A DNA stretch of 64,000 nucleotides from Chelydra serpentina. Taxonomy: Eukaryota > Chordata > Testudines > Chelydridae. Shown piece after piece: positions 54,764 to 64,000 of the stretch; the stretch's first letter is position 1; every line of letters begins with the position of its first letter. The notes beneath the pieces were generated by a model that ran no database searches, was not told the origin of the DNA, and saw nothing but the letters and a program-made list of their open reading frames with translations. The position numbers were made by a program, and so were the translations under genes. The stretch spans positions 122,448,001 through 122,512,000 of the forward strand of contig JBAIAC010000008.1 in assembly GCA_037349315.1 (NCBI GenBank). The letters are read 5' to 3'.

Positions 54764-55305
54764 AGGGTCTGTCTACACTATAATGTAAGCCTAGGATTCA
54801 AACTCAGGCTCTAGCCTAACCCCCTTCCTTCTATGCGTAAATCACGCTAACCCAGGGCTCCGATCCAGGGTCCCAAGACCTCACAGGGGTAAAGGGTCAG
54901 AGTCTGAGTCAAGCCAGGACCCAGAGTTCAAGCTCTATTGCTCTGCAGCGTAAACACAGCCCTACTGGACTTGTGCTCTGGGAGTCCACCAAAAGTATCC
55001 CACAATCCCACAGGCCAATTTTCTTTGTTCTCTGGACAATCTAGTTTGGTGGACACTCAAGTTTTCCCACACTGCACCATAAACAAATTGCTAGAACAGC
55101 AATTTGGGAGGGTGCTAGGAAGTCTGGGGTATGGGTGGCTGGACTCCAGCACACAGAATGCAGTGCAGACATTGAAGCCCCAGGGTTCAACAATTTCTAA
55201 CCTGGGGTTACAAGGGAATGTATATGCTCAAGACCTAGGTTAACAAATTTAGGTTCTGCTAACTCAAGCTCTATTAACCCTGAGCTTACATTGCAGTGTA
55301 GAACC
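54764..55305. mobile_element. Long PIF/Harbinger-like MITE
   Basis: A 542-bp element. The left end AGGGTCTGTCTACACTATAA, then TGTAAGC, is inverted relative to the right end GCTTACATTGCAGTGTAGAA with CC. TAA flanks both sides (54761-54763 and 55306-55308). Inner inverted pieces such as CTAACCCAGGG and ACCTGGGGTTA extend the fold. The open frame at 54938-55243 is incidental. Confidence 0.75.
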
Positions 55306-55354
55306 TAAGACTCTGACCAAGCTCTTCCAAGACAGGAGTTTAGGATTTTCCTAG

Positions 55355-55530
55355 ATATGGGGAAGTTGGTGCTCAGCACTGTTGAAAATCATGCCACTTA
55401 TTTAGCTACCTAAATATGGATTTAAGAGCCTAATTTGAGAAGGGATTAGGGACTTCATATTGGCCTAAATGTCCTACTGAAGCCAAGGAGAGTTTTTGAT
55501 TGACTTCAGTGAGAATGGAGTCACACTCAA
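55355..55530. repeat. Degraded palindromic motifs
   Basis: GGTGCTCAGCACTGTTGAAA with CCACTTATTTAGCTACC, then AAGCCAAGGAGAGTTTTTGA and TTGACTTCAGTGAGAATGG. Confidence 0.5.
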
Positions 55531-55835
55531 TGCGCTGCCAACTCTGGTGATTTTCTCACAATATTTGATGTTTTACTGAAAGCCCCAATTCCTGGAGACA
55601 TTTGATTATATGATAATCTCAGTTTTCATTTAAAAAACCCAATACGTTTCTAGGCCTCATGGTTAGTAGTTTTCAAGGAAAAACTTGAAAAATGTAACCC
55701 AAGTGTACCTCAAAAGCTCCAAAACCAGAAGGCCAAGAAAAAGGAACCCAATGGAAGATAACTTAAATTATCATGATTTTTAGGCTAGTTTCAAGTTTTG
55801 GGGCACCCTAACTGATGATTTTTGAATGTTTGCAG
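55531..55835 (+). repeat. Old interspersed repeat, third copy
   Basis: GCTGCCAACTCTGGTGATTT, CCAATTCCTGGAGACAT, AAACTTGAAAAATGTAACCC, CAAAACCAGAAGGCCAAG and GATGATTTTTGAATGTTTG, in the same order as 7099-7473. Confidence 0.75.
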
Positions 55836-56742
55836 TCGGAAATATCACACTCACAAAGTTTATAGAGTGGTTTGGGATCTTTAGATGCTAGGCTCTAGAG
55901 AGGTACAAAGCATTATTTGTTTTAGTAGCTTGCTACAGAGTCATCTAGCATTTAGAAAAAGAAAAGACAGAGGAGATTCTTCTTGTTCCTTTTGTGGTCT
56001 CACTGTTTGAAGAACACAGTGGAAGAAAGGTCACTTAAGGAAAAAGGATAAGAAGACTGAGGATCACTTTTTCAGTTAACTGGAATATAAAATACTCTTG
56101 TTGGAGTGATATTTCTTCTCACAAATATCACACAGAACCAACTGCTAAACGGAATCAGCAATCCAAATTTCCTCCTATTTTCAGCTTAACTGCTCATTTT
56201 AAATTGTTGCTTTAATAAGCAGATGGATTTTTCATAATACTTAAAAGGAGTTAAAGCATGAAGACACTTAAAGAAATGAGACGTCAGGTCTTTAACTAAT
56301 GGGATTATACAGTAGGGACTCTTTAAAGATGGCTTGGCCCAGTGATCCAACCTCCATAAAGACCTTATTATAGGTCAGCAATTTATTTTGTGAGCAATAG
56401 CCTCCTTTGAATAACACACACAATCAAAAATTTAGATTTGTGCAAAGAGCATAATTTTATTGAAGTGTTCTAATATATATGCATAAGCTTCCCTGAGCCA
56501 GCTGTGTACAGTTTCCATGTGTCTTTTTGCAGTTTCTTTTCTATAACACTAGCTCTTAATTGTGTTTTAATTTTAAGTTTGCCTGTTTTCCAGAAGAACA
56601 TTTTCATCTGCTCAGCAATGCCATGAATATTATGCTAAGGGCTGTATTCCTGGGGAGAGTGGTGTTGGGAATGTGGCCTCAATTTTTTACAATAGGAAAA
56701 GTCTTTTTTTTTTCCACCCCACTTATTTAAAAACAGGATGCT
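55836..56742. other. No recognised gene or element
   Basis: AT-rich, no supported feature. Confidence 0.4.
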
Positions 56743-56927
56743 CTTTATAAATGGAGATATGCCAATCTCCTAGAACGACCTTGAAAGGTCATCGAGTCCA
56801 GCCCCCTGCTTTCACTAGCAGGACCAAGTCCTGTCCCCTGACCGATTTTTGCCCCAGATCCCTAAATGGCCCTCTCAAGGATTGAACTCACAACCCTGGG
56901 TTTAGCAGGCCAATGCTCAAACCACTG
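56743..56927 (-). mobile_element. tRNA-derived SINE, head truncated
   Basis: Same subfamily as 31695-31892, with the tail AATGGAGATATGCCAATCTC and CCTTGAAAGGTCATCGAGTC. The B-box-like GAGTTCAATCC is present on the minus strand. The extreme tRNA head (A-box side) is lost at about 56927. Confidence 0.85.
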
Positions 56928-56954
56928 GAAAGGCGGCATTTTTCAGAAAGATAG

Positions 56955-57485
56955 GAGGATTTGTTATTTATAATTTATTGTCGCCTTTAGGAGCCCCAGC
57001 CCCAGGGCACTGTACAAACAGAACAAAAAGATGCTCCCTGCCCCAGTGGCTTCCAATGCCATGTCTACACTCACAAGCTCACAGCGGCACTGCTGTACCA
57101 TAGCTGTGCCGCTGTAAGAGCACTTGTGTAGCCACGTTATGCTGACGGGAGAGAGCTCTCCCATCGACATCATAAAACCAACTCAATGAGCGGTGATAGC
57201 TATGCTGACGGGAGTGCGTTGAGTCCTGTGCACACAAGCACTTATGCTGGTAAAACGTATGTCGCTAAAGGGGGGGTGTTTTTTCCACACCCCTGAGCGA
57301 CAAAAGTTTTGTCGACAGAAGTGCTAGTATAGACATGGCCTAAGACAAGAGATAACAGATGGATACAGACAGACTGACAGGGCAATGGAAAGAAACAATG
57401 AGACAATATTGGTCAGCATGACAGGCAGTGGGCTCAGCGCACCAGCTGCCTAACCATTGTCAAGTTTTCCATGGGCATTTGAAAA
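56955..57485 (+). repeat. L2/MIR-like repeat split by a MITE
   Basis: The left part, 56955-57056, has TTTATTGTCGCCTTTAGGAG, CACTGTACAAACAGAACAAA and TCCCTGCCCCAGTGGCTTCC. The right part, 57344-57485, has GACAAGAGATAACAGATGGA, GAGACAATATTGGTCAGCAT and AACCATTGTCAAGTTTTCC. The MITE at 57057-57340 separates them. Confidence 0.7.
57057..57340. mobile_element. Harbinger-like MITE nested in an L2/MIR-like repeat
   Basis: A 284-bp element with ends TGCCATGTCTACAC and GTATAGACATGGCC. Flanks are CAA and TAA (2 of 3). The interior shows GTCGACAGAAGTGCTAG and repeated ATGCTGACGGGAG. It interrupts the 56955-57485 repeat and is younger than it. Confidence 0.75.
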
Positions 57486-57751
57486 CATGGGTTTATACAG
57501 AAACCACGTTACATCCTTAACTATAGCTTTCATTGCTAGTGAAAATCAGAATGCCTTATGGGAAATACAAAGAATTACTTAAGAGATGTGAATACACCCC
57601 TCAATAGTCTAAGGTCAGATCTTGCCCACAAATATGCATCTATTGCTAAGGCGCCCATCTCCACGGTAAATTTAGGGCCTGTCCAAAGCCATTAAATAAA
57701 TGGGAGTCTTTGCAATGAGTTCAAAAGGCCTTAAGTCAGATGCTAAGTGCC
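57486..57751. other. Motif remnants only
   Basis: 57608-57745 contains pieces of the dispersed motif (GGTCAGATCTTGCCCACAAA, AATGGGAGTCTTTGCAATGA). No gene. Confidence 0.4.
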
Positions 57752-57754
57752 TTA

Positions 57755-58016
57755 GGCTATGTCTACACTTAAAATGCTACAGTGGCACAGCTGTAGCACT
57801 TCAGTGTAGACACTTGCTTCAACGACTGGAGGGGTTCTCCCATCACCGTAGTAAATCAACCTCCTTGAGTGGTGGCAAGTGGGTTGGTGGGAGAATTTTT
57901 TCATTGACGGAGCACTGTCTATACCAAGGGTTAGGTTGGCTGAAATACGGCTCTCTCTTCTCAGACTCCTCAGAGACATAGCTATGCCAGTGTAACATTT
58001 TGGCTTTGACCAGCCC
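57755..58016. mobile_element. Harbinger-like MITE
   Basis: The left end GGCTATGTCTACACTTAAAA is well kept. The right end ATGCCAGTGTAACATTTTGG is inverted but degraded. TTA flanks both sides (57752-57754 and 58017-58019). Internal CTACAGTGGCACAGCTGTAG is itself palindromic. Confidence 0.7.
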
Positions 58017-58019
58017 TTA

Positions 58020-58110
58020 GTATCTATGGTGGATTGCTCACTGAAATCAATGGGAGTTTTGCAGGAGTAACGGTGGACTTCAGGACTGCGCTTCGAGGGA
58101 CTGTCACAAT
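58020..58110. repeat. Degraded dispersed motif
   Basis: CACTGAAATCAATGGGAGTT with TTGCAGGAGTAACGGTGGAC. Confidence 0.5.
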
Positions 58111-58734
58111 GACTTTAAAGAATCAGGCATGGATACCTTTTTAAAAAAATCCATTTTGGGGTTTCCCTGTTCTTGAATGAATCCGCTCTGTTGGCTTGTT
58201 GAGGTTGTTCGCTGCGTGTTTCTGACCAGTGTGTGAGTGGGTAATAATTCTATATTTTGAGTATTAACATTTTATAATAGCACATGAAGAATGATAGACT
58301 AGAAGGAGCTGAGTTTGCTGCTGCCATCGGCAGTGTGTTGCCAATGACTTAACTGGAAGCAGGATCGAGCCTTAAAAAATTATGCTGACCGACAGCTGGA
58401 CTGCATGCTCTACAGAACTAATTCCCATTTGGCTGGACTTCGTGTTTTTATTAGTTCACACAACATCTTTCTAGATTTGAGTGAAATACAATAGCTATAA
58501 ATACAAAGCCTTGTCCTTGGGTGAGTAGCCTTCCTTGTGTGAGTAGCCTTTACTCATGTAAGCAACACTGCTGAAGCTGCTCAGCTGGGTAAAGGTTTGC
58601 AGGATCGAGCTCACATAGTCCAACAAATAAGATAATTCCTATACACGTATCACAGTATAGCTAGTGACTTCTGATTTACATTATAAATCTACGTACTGTG
58701 GACCTCACAATCATCGGATTGTATGCCTTCAGCA
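58111..58734. other. No supported gene
   Basis: A short imperfect duplication, GTGAGTAGCCTT, lies near 58520-58552. Otherwise nothing. Confidence 0.4.
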
Positions 58735-58915
58735 CCAGTGTGAGGTATGGGATAGTATTGCCACCATTTTACAGATGGGGAAATGAGGCACAGAGAGATT
58801 ACGTTATTTACCCAAGGTCAAACAGGACATCGGTGGCTGAGATAGGAATTGAACCCAAGTCTGCCAAGTCCCAGTCCATGCCCTGTCTGCTGATACTTCC
58901 TATTATAAAGGCTGC
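58735..58915 (+). repeat. MIR-like (CORE-SINE) fragment
   Basis: CACCATTTTACAGATGGGGA, AATGAGGCACAGAGAGATTA, CCCAAGGTCAAACAGGACAT and GAATTGAACCCAAGTCTGCC. Confidence 0.75.
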
Positions 58916-60357
58916 CGTACTGTAAATAGAGAAAGGAAATGGGGCCTGATGCAAAACTCATTGAAGCCTTCAGTGAAATTTAGATCAAGCCCATAGGACC
59001 GGATCCTGCAAAGACTTATGCATGTGCATAACTCTACATATGTGACTAGTCTCATTGAAGTCAAATGAATTAATTACACACTATCTTAAGTCTCTGCAGG
59101 CTTGGGCCATGCTGACCAGAAAAAGGAAAGCAGGAAGCTGCCATGACATTATAGCCATTAAATTATTTCAGAAACTAATGCCATGACTAACTTATTTTAC
59201 ATGTGCACCACAAAATATACATTAATGGGAATGTTTATCCATTTGCTTCATGTATTAAGGTCAATACTGGATCCTATATGCCCTCAAAGATATGACTTTT
59301 TTGTTTCAAAATAATTGAATCCTGCACAGGGTGAAAATTGCCCCTGCACCAAAGGCCAGAACAAAGCCTAGGCACCAATGAAATCCTCAAAGTTGGACTT
59401 ATGCAGCACGTAAAAGTGTTGCATAGGCCTTGTGCTGACTGTACACAGGGGTGAATTTGATCCCTCGTGCATAATAATCACGTTTATGTTTAAAGGATCC
59501 TCCATACTTAATCAAACACTACTAAAATGCTTATTTTAAAAAGGCAACAAATTCCAGAAAATGCAGAAATACCGACTTTCCAATAACCATTTCCCAACAT
59601 GAAATAAACCAAATATCCTCTCCAGTGCAGAATCTGCCCTCAGTCAAACACAACACACCAAAGCATTTAAAAGAGAGATTCTTCATTATGGATCCAGACG
59701 AGTGAGGTGTGGAGAGCTAGAGCCTGCCCTAGGGTGCTGAGAAATGGGAGCCGAGAATACAGGATTGGGCCCTAATAATTTAATTTGAAACGAGGAAACA
59801 GAATTAGCTAAACAGAGGCAAAATCTCTGTGCCGAGCTGAGGCATTTGTCCAAAGGACTAGAAATGATACATAAATAACTTGACCAGTTTGATACAAAAG
59901 GCAAGAAGGGTTAGGCTGACGTGCCAGCCAAAACTGATGGTGTCGAGCTCAGTACAGTGGTGTGCATTAGGGACAATGGCAATCAAGCATCCATGCTAGA
60001 GCCCACATGCACTGCAGGAATACTGCAGCCAAACTGTCTTGCCTCATGTGGGCAGAGAGTACAGACCACTCTAGAAGGATCAGTGTAGTTCTCCGCACAG
60101 CTCTCAGGGCAGGATGCAGCTGGGCAGCTGCCCAGGGTCTCAGTCCAGGCACTCTGCAAATTATAATTCAGGTAAGGTTTGATCCTGTACCCTGAAAGTC
60201 AAGGAAGTTATGCCATTGTCTTGCATGGGAGCAAGATCAGGCTCACTGGGGGCTTCTACTGGTAACAGCCTTGTATAACTGCATGTCTGGAACAAGAGGG
60301 TTTTTTTTCTTTTGGATGAGCACGTAAGAGAGGCACTTTGAGATGCTCAGCTCTAAT
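58916..60357. other. No supported gene; motif remnants
   Basis: 58940-59100 and 59330-59470 carry dispersed-motif pieces (GGATCCTGCAAAGACTTATG). Short frames at 59686-60195 have no recognised domain. Confidence 0.4.
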
Positions 60358-60575
60358 AGTAATACCTAGCTCTTATACAGTGCTTATAATCAGTAGATCT
60401 CAAATCAGTTTACAGAGGAGAGCAATACCCCATTTTACAGCTGGGGACACTGAGGCACAGAGAGCTGAGGTGACTTGCCCAAGGTCACCCAGGAGGCCAG
60501 TGGCAAAGTCAGTAGTAAACCCCATGGCTTCTGTGTGCCTGTCCAAGTGCTATCCCCTATACCACATTCCCTTCC
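60358..60575 (+). repeat. MIR-like (CORE-SINE) fragment, long copy
   Basis: TAATACCTAGCTCTTATACA, AATACCCCATTTTACAGCTG, GGGACACTGAGGCACAGAGA and TGACTTGCCCAAGGTCACCC. The best-preserved core in the window. Confidence 0.8.
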
Positions 60576-60679
60576 CAAGAAGATATAGGCGATGCAAATC
60601 TACTTAGTATTAAGAACAGTAACAAATAAATGTTATCCATTATTATCATCTTGGTAAAAGTGGGTGAGTATATTTTGAA

Positions 60680-60746
60680 TGAAATCCTGGCTTCACTGAA
60701 GTCAACGGCAAAACTCCCATTGACTTCAATGGAGACAGGATTTCCG
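60680..60746. repeat. Palindromic element (CCATTGACTTCAATGG core)
   Basis: GAAATCCTGGCTTCACTGAA pairs with TTCAATGGAGACAGGATTTC; the loop is GTCAACGGCAAAACTCCCAT. Confidence 0.8.
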
Positions 60747-61540
60747 TCTAGGCTGAGGCATTTTATATTTAATGAGAATTTTGCAAACTGGTTTATAGCA
60801 AAACTGTTCTAGGAAGGTGAAAAAAAACCAATTTCACTAAAAGTAGGTTCCACCCTACCTGATTATTTGTATCCGTTTGCCCCCAAAATGCATATTGCAT
60901 GCCTAATAAACAGTAGTGGTTTGAGAGCCAAAAAGTCTGTCCTGTAAATAGCTACTTAGGCACAAAAATAAAAATAATAAAAATAAAATACTTTACAAAA
61001 CTTCTTTGCAAAATCCTTGCTGTGCATATGTGCATTTGCCCTTTCTGAAGTTCAGTACCTCATCTGCTATATATGTACAATTTTAAACTACCAAAAGCAA
61101 TTAAACTGTGTCGAGGACTAGTTTCCTGCCAAATGTATTTATTTATTTTAAATAGAAATGATTTGGGAGGGATAGAAGCATGAGCAGCTGGTAACATTCT
61201 CTTGATTAGTTTTTTCCCTGCATTTCTAATAATGAATTCAAAAATGATTTTAGCACTTTTTAATTACTTAACAGATTATATGCAGGTAAAACTTAGTATT
61301 TTACAAAAATCCTTGAGCCCAGAAGTAATAAAGGAAAAAGCAGAGAGGGAGAAATGAGAGGGAGAAGGAGAAATAAATACAGAGAAAAGAAAAAGAGGCA
61401 TGGAGGCATGCGAAAATGAGATAAAAGAAAAATAACCATATCAAACGCAGTTGCCGTCTTACACAATATAGTGAATGGTGGCTGCTTCGTAACAATAATT
61501 TAGTTCTATACACTGAAGTCTAAAATTAAAGACCCAGGAT
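60747..61540. other. No supported gene; A-rich and GA-rich tracts
   Basis: 60965-60990 is an AAAATAAT-type run and 61330-61402 is GA-rich. No gene is supported. Confidence 0.45.
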
Positions 61541-61624
61541 TAGAGTCTCAGCTAGTGTAAATTGGTTTAGCCTCATTGACTTCAATGGTACTATGCCGAT
61601 TTAAATCAGCCGAGGATCTGACTC
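61541..61624. repeat. Palindromic element, best-formed copy
   Basis: GAGTCTCAGCTAGTGTAAAT pairs with ATTTAAATCAGCCGAGGATC around CATTGACTTCAATGGTA, giving an 84-bp hairpin-capable unit. Confidence 0.8.
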
Positions 61625-62098
61625 CAAGAGTCAAATGCTGGCATGCACTCCACATACGAACTTCATATAAACCTCACATCTACTAGTGGGATTACAGAAT
61701 GGAAGTTTACCTAGCTCTATTTGGCTTCCCTCACCCTAAACCTCCAAGGGGGTTCTACAGAGTTTCTCCACAGCACAAGTCCTGGAGGTGCATTCTGAGG
61801 AGGGTCCTTGGGATCAGCGAGCACGGTTTGCAATGCTTACCTTGCAGATGCCTTATCCCAACAAGGACCCAGCCACAGGGGCTTTGTGTGGGGAGGCTTA
61901 GAGCCAGAACACTGGTGCACATTAAAGCTGGTTTTGAAACAAGTATGTGACAAACATCTTCAGTTTGCTGGAGTTCATTGATTGCTTCGGAGACTACTCT
62001 ATCTAAGACTGTTAGCTTGCTCTAGTCATTCCATTAATCTTCTATTCAAGGGAACCTCAGGATGTCCACATTCCATTACAATGTTTTTAAATCTAACT
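61625..62098. other. No recognised gene or element
   Basis: The 83-codon frame at 61699-61950 lacks domains. Confidence 0.35.
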
Positions 62099-62222
62099 AA
62101 GCCCTTTGGGGAAGGGATTGTCTTTTGGTTCTGTGTTTATACAGTACCTAGTACAGTGGGGTCCTCGTTCATGACCAGGGCTGCTAGGCACTACCACAGT
62201 GCAAATAGTAATAATTCATTAA
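62099..62222 (-). repeat. L2/MIR-like fragment
   Basis: TTTGGGGAAGGGATTGTCTT, CTGTGTTTATACAGTACCTA and GTGGGGTCCTCGTTCATGAC, then GGGCTGCTAGGCACTACC. Confidence 0.75.
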
Positions 62223-62554
62223 TATATATTCTAAAGAGCTCTGTAAAAGAGTTCTCACTGCAAATGAAACCAGGGTATACTTTGGAGTTCTTTATTTAAC
62301 TGCATGATGTGCTTTCATTATATTGTTTCCCCTTTTGGCCCAAGCAGTTAGCCAATATTTGGGGACTTGCAGGTGGTTTCCATTAAGAGGAGAAATTGAT
62401 GATGGAGTCAGATATTCCTTGGATACAATCCTGTTTATTTACAAAGAATGTACACAAAAACCTATTTCCTGAACACGCCAGGAACAAACAGCAGGCAGTT
62501 TCCTTGCTCATAATTCCAAGCCTCTTTCCAGCCAGCACGCTGCCCAAAAAGAAG

Positions 62555-62600
<46 letters not shown>

Positions 62601-62850
62601 TTTCTCCCAAGGGCCACACTTCCAGTGCTTCTCTGGCTGTTTCCTGGCTTTTTTGGTCCTGTCTGCTTGTGACACACAGAGCCCCTGCATTTTCAGTGAG
62701 CTCCCATGGGAAACCCCTTGGCCCACATAGCGTGGCTTCTGTTTGGCTTTGCATGCTGGCTTCCATTGGGTGTTCCCAGCTATCTTGCTCCATAAAGGAG
62801 CTTAATTACACCTTATATTTATCTGGAATGAAGGATGACTAGCATGCCCA
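62223..62850. other. Unassigned; possible antisense LTR-like stretch
   Basis: On the minus strand 62425-62450 reads TAAATAAACAGGATTGTATC, a polyadenylation-like string. The 148-codon frame at 62396-62842 owes its length partly to a (CT)n tract and has no domain. No gene is supported. Confidence 0.25.
62559..62597. repeat. (CT)n microsatellite
   Basis: About 19 CT units. It produces Leu-Ser and Arg-Glu runs in overlapping frames that are not real proteins. Confidence 0.95.
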
Positions 62851-63214
62851 TCAGCCTCAACAAGGTCTATGCTTGCCTGTAGATCAAAGACACACCTGCT
62901 GGTAGCCTCCAACACCCTCCATCATAGCAATGTGATATTAGTTAAGAAAGTCAAAAAATGCTAATTGCTACTTTATTCTTAATCTAACCAAACAAATTAG
63001 ATTAGGGCCAATAATAAAGGTTCTAGCGCCTCAGATTGTCTCCTATATATGTATTTTGATACAGTATTTTCCTTAGCTCTGTTTTCCTGTTTTGTAGTGA
63101 GATTACTGGGTGGCAACTGCTGCTACTTTGTAAACTTCTTGGAAGTAATAGTCATAATGCTTTTATTTCAGCTAAATTACAACTTCCTAAATGAAACAAA
63201 GCAGGGGAATAACT
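62851..63214. other. No recognised gene or element
   Basis: AT-rich, no supported feature. Confidence 0.35.
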
Positions 63215-63465
63215 AGGATTGTACTCTGGTGGCACCTTAAAGACTAACAGATTTATTTGGGCATAAACTTTCGTGGGTAAAAAACCCCACTTCTTCAGAT
63301 GCATGGAGTGAAAATTACAGATACAGGCATAAATATATATTGGCACACGAAGAGAAGGGAGTTTCCTTACAAGTGGAGAACCAATGACACCTCCTCATCA
63401 ATTACTGGGAGTGGATCACATACACCCTGACTAAACTGGCCTTCAACATTGGTTCTCCACTTGCG
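63215..63465 (-). mobile_element. Penelope-like element 3' end with internal inversion
   Basis: GGTGGCACCTTAAAGACTAA, CAGATTTATTTGGGCATAAA and CCACTTCTTCAGATGCATGG give the Penelope 3' UTR. AAGTGGAGAACCAATG at 63371-63386 returns as its exact reverse complement at 63447-63462. The segment between them reads inverted relative to its expected direction, a fold-back rearrangement. No coding part is left. Confidence 0.75.
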
Positions 63466-64000
63466 CTACACAGTTATTTTGTACAGTAGGTGAATCCCAG
63501 TGCTCTGACATCTTTAATAGCCACCCAGAGCAGAGAGATTTGTTATTTCTCTAATGGGACTGGAAATCTGCAAATCCAGTCTCTACTCTGATTGGCTGCT
63601 ATACGCCCTCTGCTCTGATTGGCTCTGGAGTGCAATATCTTAAAGTGTTTTGCCAGCGACAAAAATGCAGCCTCGGCTTCTCATACCATTCAGCTGAAGC
63701 AGGAAACTCCAAAAATTACATGAAAGAGAAGAAGATGGAAACAATAAAAAACACCCCAAAAGGCAAAGCAAGTGGGCTGTGAAACTGCTGGGAGGGAAAA
63801 TGTTTTTATAAGTGTCTAAACTTCTGAATCATTACTCTCCTCCAGGCCCAATCTTGCTCTGAGTGAAGTCGTTAGGAATTTTGCCAATACCCCTTCATCG
63901 CTGGATGCTTTTCTCCACAATCACTGTCATCTATTTGTTTTTCAGTTGGGAAAATCCCAGCATCTCCCTCCCAATACAATGTCAAAACAAGTGGGTTCCA
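63466..64000. other. No recognised gene or element
   Basis: A short imperfect duplication, CTCTGATTGGCT, lies at about 63587-63625. Near 63842-63890 there is a motif remnant (CCCAATCTTGCTCTGAGTGA). No gene. Confidence 0.4.

Noticed and set aside
62396..62842. 148-codon plus-strand frame
   Set aside because: The (CT)n microsatellite supplies a Leu-Ser run, and no flanking part shows a recognisable domain.
1..64000. CRISPR arrays, operons, toxin genes or prokaryotic mobile elements
   Set aside because: No regularly spaced repeats and no bacterial gene organisation; all evidence points to vertebrate nuclear DNA.

Overview
The window looks like vertebrate nuclear DNA, most probably from a turtle (order Testudines). 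The basis is its mix of interspersed repeats: CR1 LINEs ending in the ATTCTATGAT-type tail, tRNA-derived SINEs whose 3' ends copy the CR1 tail (the arrangement known from the tortoise Pol III/SINE), Penelope-like elements with a GIY-YIG endonuclease, and many short hAT-like and PIF/Harbinger-like MITEs. The species assignment is recognition from knowledge of such genomes, not the result of a search. There is nothing bacterial here: no operons, ribosome binding sites, rRNA, tRNA genes or CRISPR arrays.

I can support no intact host protein-coding gene. The only long open frames belong to retroelements, and all are broken or 5'-truncated. Two open stretches beside splice-acceptor-like sequence (minus strand 45022-45294, plus strand 16779-17190) are weak exon candidates. 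The window is best read as intergenic or intronic sequence.

Layout. 1-9 kb: a diverged direct duplication (1-190 and 3735-3922), a hAT-like MITE with a G-rich core (991-1130), an old CR1 3' end (2302-2583), a MITE nested in an older repeat (7099-7473) and a palindromic Penelope insertion with a 9-bp target duplication (7516-7713). 9-19 kb: further hAT-like MITEs (9620-10028, 10407-10673, 13224-13638), an LTR-like stretch (14059-14397), and a Penelope fragment with its GIY-YIG domain (15597-16265). 19.4-22.6 kb: the largest element, a 3.2-kb CR1 with esterase-ORF1 remnant, endonuclease and reverse transcriptase. 23-38 kb: a decayed L1/Tx1-type reverse transcriptase (24380-24800), a Harbinger-like MITE (25594-25829), a GC-rich hairpin hAT-like MITE (26081-26377), SINEs, a decayed Gypsy-type integrase on the minus strand (33385-33880) and another hAT-like MITE (37561-37922). 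39.6-43.1 kb: a Tigger-like element (39673-40704), then a hAT-like element (40878-43034) split by a young CR1 on the minus strand (41661-42818). 44-64 kb: old CR1-like remnants (46530-48050, 49346-49640), nested Harbinger-like MITEs (52.5-58 kb), SINE and MIR/L2-like fragments, and a rearranged Penelope end (63215-63465).

The elements do not work together. The window is a layered record of insertions whose order can be read from nesting. A short palindromic motif with the core ATTGACTTCAATGG recurs throughout in both orientations. I found no credible undescribed functional system. The points most worth checking are the palindromic Penelope insertions, the hidden Gypsy integrase, the Tx1-type remnant and the hairpin MITEs.
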